From the NCBI GenBank assembly GCA_013043085.1, contig JABDOU010000402.1, forward strand, positions 1 through 8,055: a DNA stretch of 8,055 nucleotides, given 5' to 3'. Origin of the DNA: Acidimicrobiia bacterium. GTDB taxonomy: Bacteria; Actinomycetota; Acidimicrobiia; Spongiisociales; SHLN01. The notes under the pieces were generated by a model, which saw only the letters and a program-made list of their open reading frames with translations, searched no databases and had not been told where the DNA came from. Position numbers and translations under genes: made by a program. Positions 5,201 through 8,055 of the stretch are shown piece after piece (the stretch's first letter is position 1; every line of letters starts with the position of its first letter).

Positions 5201-6532
5201 ATGCTGTCGGTTTACCGCAACATGTTCAAGGTTCCGGATCTCCGGAACAAGATTCTCTTCACGCTCTACATTGTCCTGCTGTATCGCATCGGTGCGGCCA
5301 TTCCGTCTCCGGGTGTCGATCCGGAGGCTGTGCAAGCCATAACGGAGGGCGGAGAGCAAAACGGCATCATCGGCCTCCTCTCGCTCTTCTCAGGTGGGGC
5401 GTTGGAGCAGCTTTCGGTGTTCGCACTCGGGGTTATTCCCTACATCACCGCGTCCATCATCATGCAGTTGTTGACCGGCGTGATCCCTCGCCTTCAGAAA
5501 ATGCAGGAGGAGGGCGAAGGTCATCGAATCACCCAGTGGACCCGCTATGCAACCGTGGTCCTGGCGGTCCTGCAAGCGTTCGGGTTTACGTTCTTGTTCC
5601 GCAGCGGCAGCCTCACGGGTGGCATCAATCCGATTACGAACGACAACGCCGGAACCATTCTGCTGGTTGTCGTAACGATGACGGCAGGTACTGCTCTCGT
5701 GATGTGGCTCGCCGAGCTCATAACCCAGCGCGGGATCGGCAACGGCATGTCGCTTTTGATATTCATCAACATCGTTTCGGCGCTGCCGGGTCAATTCGGA
5801 ATCGCCAGGCAGACCAGCAGCTCGATCTGGATCTTTGTCCTTCTTGTCATCATCGTTCTGTTGATGGTGGTTGGCATCATCTTTGTCGAACAGGGACAGC
5901 GCCGGATTCCGATCCGGTTCGCCAAGCGCGTTCGTGGGCGTCGGGTCATGGGCGGAAACACCACCTATATCCCGTTGAAGGTCAACAATGCAGGTGTCAT
6001 CCCGGTGATTTTTGCTGTGTCGGTGCTCGCGTTCCCGGCGATTCTCGTCACGATCGTGCCTTCCAGCTCGGACTTCTGGGTGTCGATCCGCAACTTCATC
6101 AATGACTTCTCCGCCGCCGGTAGTACCGGTATCTCCAGTACCGGGGGCCTGGTGTCCACCGGTATGCAAACGCTCTATATCTCCATCCTGTTTCTCCTGG
6201 TCGTCTTCTTCACATATTTCTATACCGCGCTCCAGTTTGATCCGACCAAACAGGCCGAACAGGTGCAACGCCAGGGTGGATACATTCAGGGCATACGCCC
6301 GGGCCGACCCACGGCCGAGCATCTCGAGAAGGTCATTTCACGGATCACGCTGCCGGGAGCAGTGTTTCTCGGGGTGATCGCCATTCTTCCGGCGGTGCTG
6401 TCTGCGATCTTCAATATCCAATTCGGCTTCGGGGGTACCTCGATCCTCATTGTGGTTGGCGTTGCCCTCGAAACGATGAAGCAGGTCGAGAGCCAGCTGA
6501 TGATGCGCGACTACGACGGCTTCCTGGCCTAG
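5201..6532 (+). CDS. secY: Preprotein translocase channel subunit SecY
   Basis: SecY forms the membrane channel through which SecA-driven preproteins and SRP-delivered membrane proteins pass, with SecE and SecG. The 443-residue product has the expected length and about ten hydrophobic segments. Recognisable parts are the GAAIPSPGVD loop after the first segment (31-40), the plug and second segment with GALEQLSVFALGVIPYITAS (66-85), ITQRGIGNGMSLLIF (174-188), the cytosolic loop EQGQRRIPIRFAKR (230-243), GIRPGRPTAEHLEKV (364-378) and the C-terminal MRDYDGFL (435-442). R366 matches by motif the loop arginine important for SecA action in E. coli. The external loop near residues 307-321 has an STG-rich stretch. 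The ATG is two bases after rplO with no clear Shine-Dalgarno sequence, suggesting reinitiation. Confidence 0.98.
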   Translation: MLSVYRNMFKVPDLRNKILFTLYIVLLYRIGAAIPSPGVDPEAVQAITEGGEQNGIIGLLSLFSGGALEQLSVFALGVIPYITASIIMQLLTGVIPRLQKMQEEGEGHRITQWTRYATVVLAVLQAFGFTFLFRSGSLTGGINPITNDNAGTILLVVVTMTAGTALVMWLAELITQRGIGNGMSLLIFINIVSALPGQFGIARQTSSSIWIFVLLVIIVLLMVVGIIFVEQGQRRIPIRFAKRVRGRRVMGGNTTYIPLKVNNAGVIPVIFAVSVLAFPAILVTIVPSSSDFWVSIRNFINDFSAAGSTGISSTGGLVSTGMQTLYISILFLLVVFFTYFYTALQFDPTKQAEQVQRQGGYIQGIRPGRPTAEHLEKVISRITLPGAVFLGVIAILPAVLSAIFNIQFGFGGTSILIVVGVALETMKQVESQLMMRDYDGFLA

Positions 6533-6535
6533 TCC

Positions 6536-7096
6536 ATGGGTCGCAAGCTTCTCCTCTTGGGGCCTCCGGGGGCCGGCAAAGGCACACAGGCCCAGCACAT
6601 CGCAAAACTCCTCGGCATACCGCACATCTCGACGGGCGACATGCTGCGCCAGGCCGTAGCCGATGAAACCGAGCTCGGCATGCAGGCCAAGGCGATCATG
6701 GAGGCAGGCGATCTCGTGCCAGACGATCTGGTAACTGCGCTTGTGATAGAACGCCTGGCTCAACCAGATGCAGCATGCGGATACTTGCTCGACGGCTATC
6801 CCCGCAACGCTGCCCAGGCCGACACCCTTACGGACACCTACGGCGACGATGTCTTCGACACGGCCATCGCCGTTGACGTTGAGAGCGAGGAGTTGGTTCG
6901 CCGCATTCTGCAACGGGCCGAGGAGCAGGATCGCGCAGACGACACCGAAGATGTCATTCGCAATCGCCTCAATATCTATCGAGCGGACACCGAACCACTC
7001 ATCGGTTACTACCGCGACCGTGATCGTCTGGCCGAAGTTGACGGTGTCGGCAGCGTTGACGAGGTCTTCGGCCGTATCGTCGAGGCCCTCCGGTAG
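6536..7096 (+). CDS. adk: Adenylate kinase, short-LID form
   Basis: This cytosolic enzyme interconverts ATP + AMP and two ADP. The 186 residues contain the P-loop GPPGAGKGT (9-17), the AMP-binding STGDMLR (32-38) and GDLVPD (59-64), DGYPRN (86-91), and the arginine-rich segment RADDTEDVIRNR (133-144), whose R133 and R144 match the catalytic arginines of other family members. Between about residues 127 and 133 there is only a short turn instead of the roughly 30-residue LID with or without a four-cysteine zinc site, so it is the short form typical of actinobacteria. The ATG is three bases after the secY stop with no recognisable ribosome-binding site. The secY-adk-map order is usual for the phylum. 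Confidence 0.98.
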   Translation: MGRKLLLLGPPGAGKGTQAQHIAKLLGIPHISTGDMLRQAVADETELGMQAKAIMEAGDLVPDDLVTALVIERLAQPDAACGYLLDGYPRNAAQADTLTDTYGDDVFDTAIAVDVESEELVRRILQRAEEQDRADDTEDVIRNRLNIYRADTEPLIGYYRDRDRLAEVDGVGSVDEVFGRIVEALR

Positions 7097-7100
7097 TCGA

Positions 7101-7862
7101 ATGATCACGGTCAAGAATGAAACCGGCTTCGCCAAAATGGCGGTCGCAGGCAGGGCCGTCAAGGCCATGCACGAGGCCATTCGCGAGGCCGCCAAGCCGG
7201 GCATCACCACCAAAGAGCTCGACGTAATCGCTGCCGACGTCATCGAATCCCACGGATGCACGTCCAACTTCCTCAACTATCAGGGGATGGGGGCCGCGGT
7301 ACCCTTTCCTGGAGTCATCTGTGCCTCGCCGAACAATGTGATCGTGCACGGCATCCCGGGCGACTATGCGCTCAAGGAGGGAGATATCCTCTCCATCGAC
7401 GCGGGAGCGATCTACGAGGGTTACCACGGAGACGCTGCCTTCACCATGGCCATCGGTGAAGTGCCCGAGATCGTGGCGCGTCTCATCGACGTGACCGAGC
7501 AATCCATGTGGGCCGGCATCGAACAGGTCAAAGCAGGCAACAAGACCGGAGACGTCGGCCATGCGGTTCAGACCGTGGTGGAAGCCGCCGGTTTTTCGGT
7601 CGTGACCGAGTACGTCGGCCACGGCATCGGCACCGCCATGCACGAACCACCCCAGGTCCCCAATTACGGTGAGCCCGGCACCGGCATCCGCTTGAAGGAG
7701 GGCTACGCCATCTGTGTTGAGCCCATGGTCAACATAGGGGAGTGGAAGACGACCATGCTCGACGACGGCTGGACCATCGTCACCGAAGACGGCTCACTTT
7801 CGGCCCACTTCGAACACACGATCGCCCTGACTCCAGAAGGCCCCAAGGTCCTAACGGCCTAG
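7101..7862 (+). CDS. map: Methionine aminopeptidase, type Ia
   Basis: The enzyme removes the initiator methionine from nascent proteins after deformylation. The 253-residue product has the pita-bread fold pattern. All five metal ligands can be placed: D100 (SIDAG), D111 (HGDAAFT), H174 (GHGIG), E207 (CVEPM) and E238 (HFEHT), plus the substrate-facing H83 (VHGIP) and H181. Spacing is the same as in the E. coli enzyme with a constant shift of three. There is no N-terminal zinc-finger extension, so it is type Ia. The usual NE/ND before the VHGIP stretch is NN here. The ATG at 7101 is four bases after the adk stop and lacks a Shine-Dalgarno sequence. The frame is open for over 300 bases upstream, but that part is an adk shadow. 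It is the last gene of the + strand run. Confidence 0.98.
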   Translation: MITVKNETGFAKMAVAGRAVKAMHEAIREAAKPGITTKELDVIAADVIESHGCTSNFLNYQGMGAAVPFPGVICASPNNVIVHGIPGDYALKEGDILSIDAGAIYEGYHGDAAFTMAIGEVPEIVARLIDVTEQSMWAGIEQVKAGNKTGDVGHAVQTVVEAAGFSVVTEYVGHGIGTAMHEPPQVPNYGEPGTGIRLKEGYAICVEPMVNIGEWKTTMLDDGWTIVTEDGSLSAHFEHTIALTPEGPKVLTA

Positions 7863-7904
7863 CGAGAGAGCTACGAACGCCCGGAAGGTGCTCAGCTTGT
7901 GCAA

Positions 7905-8055
7905 TCAGGGCGTCAGTTGCAGGAGCAGAATCAGCAGCAACACGGTTGTGACGATTCCGAGCCCGGTACGGATTGTGTTCCAGCGGTTCCACCGTTCTTC
8001 AAAGTCGAGGCGAGCAGAGCTCATGGCGGCGTCGTCCATTGCTTCGAGTTCGAGG
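7905..8055 (-). CDS. C-terminal end of a membrane protein, possibly DUF1772 family (5' partial)
   Basis: On the minus strand an open frame enters from the right edge and stops at TGA (7907-7905). The 49 visible residues hold an Arg/Trp-rich amphipathic stretch (FEERWNRWNTIRTG), then one hydrophobic helix of about 16 residues (GIVTTVLLLILLLQL) and a two-residue tail. A W-x-x-W-(N/H)-x-x-R-T segment before a last membrane helix is what I recall from DUF1772 (anthrone-oxygenase-like) proteins, small four-helix membrane proteins of unclear role. The match is from memory and the start is outside the window. A methionine at 8039 could be internal. The gene converges on map with 42 bases between stops and is unrelated to the ribosomal operon. 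Confidence 0.6.
   Translation of the reverse strand, partial: LELEAMDDAAMSSARLDFEERWNRWNTIRTGLGIVTTVLLLILLLQLTP

Noticed and set aside
6107..6166. Repeated AGTACCGG and ACCGGTA motifs in secY
   Set aside because: They encode an STG-rich external loop and look like local codon repetition, not a binding site or mobile-element trace.
5390..6322. Long minus-strand frame opposite secY
   Set aside because: Its residues are His/Asp/Arg-rich, as expected from reading a hydrophobic, GC-rich gene backwards, and secY is certain on the other strand.
6768..7100. N-terminal extension of methionine aminopeptidase
   Set aside because: The frame is open but lies inside adk, reads as Ser/Thr/Arg-rich low complexity, and lacks a zinc-finger extension; ATG 7101 gives a normal-length type Ia enzyme.
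7877..7913. Inverted repeat ACGCCC/GGGCGT as a terminator after map
   Set aside because: A six-base stem with a 25-base loop and no following T run on either strand is too weak, and it overlaps the end of the minus-strand gene.

Overview
The window is a densely packed ribosomal-protein and protein-export operon, the S10-tail/spc cluster, running left to right. It looks like the chromosome of a high-GC Gram-positive bacterium (Actinobacteria/Actinomycetota, possibly an Acidimicrobiia-like lineage; the class is a guess). Several things point that way: L15 carries the GRGEAGRRGKTAGRGTKGTKAR-type segment usual in actinobacteria, adenylate kinase is the short-LID form, SecY starts MLS..., S14 is the short four-cysteine form, the order is secY-adk-map, and coding GC is high.

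Layout. Positions 1-309 hold an acidic, repeat-rich C-terminal tail, most likely of ribosomal protein S3 (rpsC), whose core lies upstream of the window. It is followed without a break by rplP, rpmC and rpsQ (end of the S10-type block). Then, after the longest spacer in the operon (30 nt), come rplN, rplX, rplE, rpsN, rpsH, rplF, rplR, rpsE, rpmD, rplO, secY, adk and map (spc-type block). Nine of the 16 junctions overlap by 1-8 nt and the other seven gaps are 2-30 nt, so the whole + strand run is probably one transcription unit with coupled translation. The last 150 bases hold the 3' end of a convergent minus-strand gene, a short membrane-protein C-terminus resembling DUF1772 (anthrone-oxygenase-like) proteins. 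The infA-rpmJ-rpsM block that follows map in some actinobacteria is therefore not adjacent here.

The genes work together in ribosome biogenesis (11 large-subunit and 4-5 small-subunit proteins) and in membrane insertion or export of nascent chains (SecY). Adenylate kinase serves adenylate balance, and methionine aminopeptidase removes N-terminal methionine from new proteins.

I see no previously undescribed system here. The parts most worth a second look are the acidic tail with seven 15-bp tandem units next to rplP, the zinc-ribbon form of L24 beside a zinc-type S14, the loss of recognisable Shine-Dalgarno sequences at secY, adk and map, the five-codon mini-ORF bridging rplR and rpsE, and the partial minus-strand membrane protein. 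No stretch longer than 300 bases lacks a gene; the only real intergenic gap is 42 nt after map.
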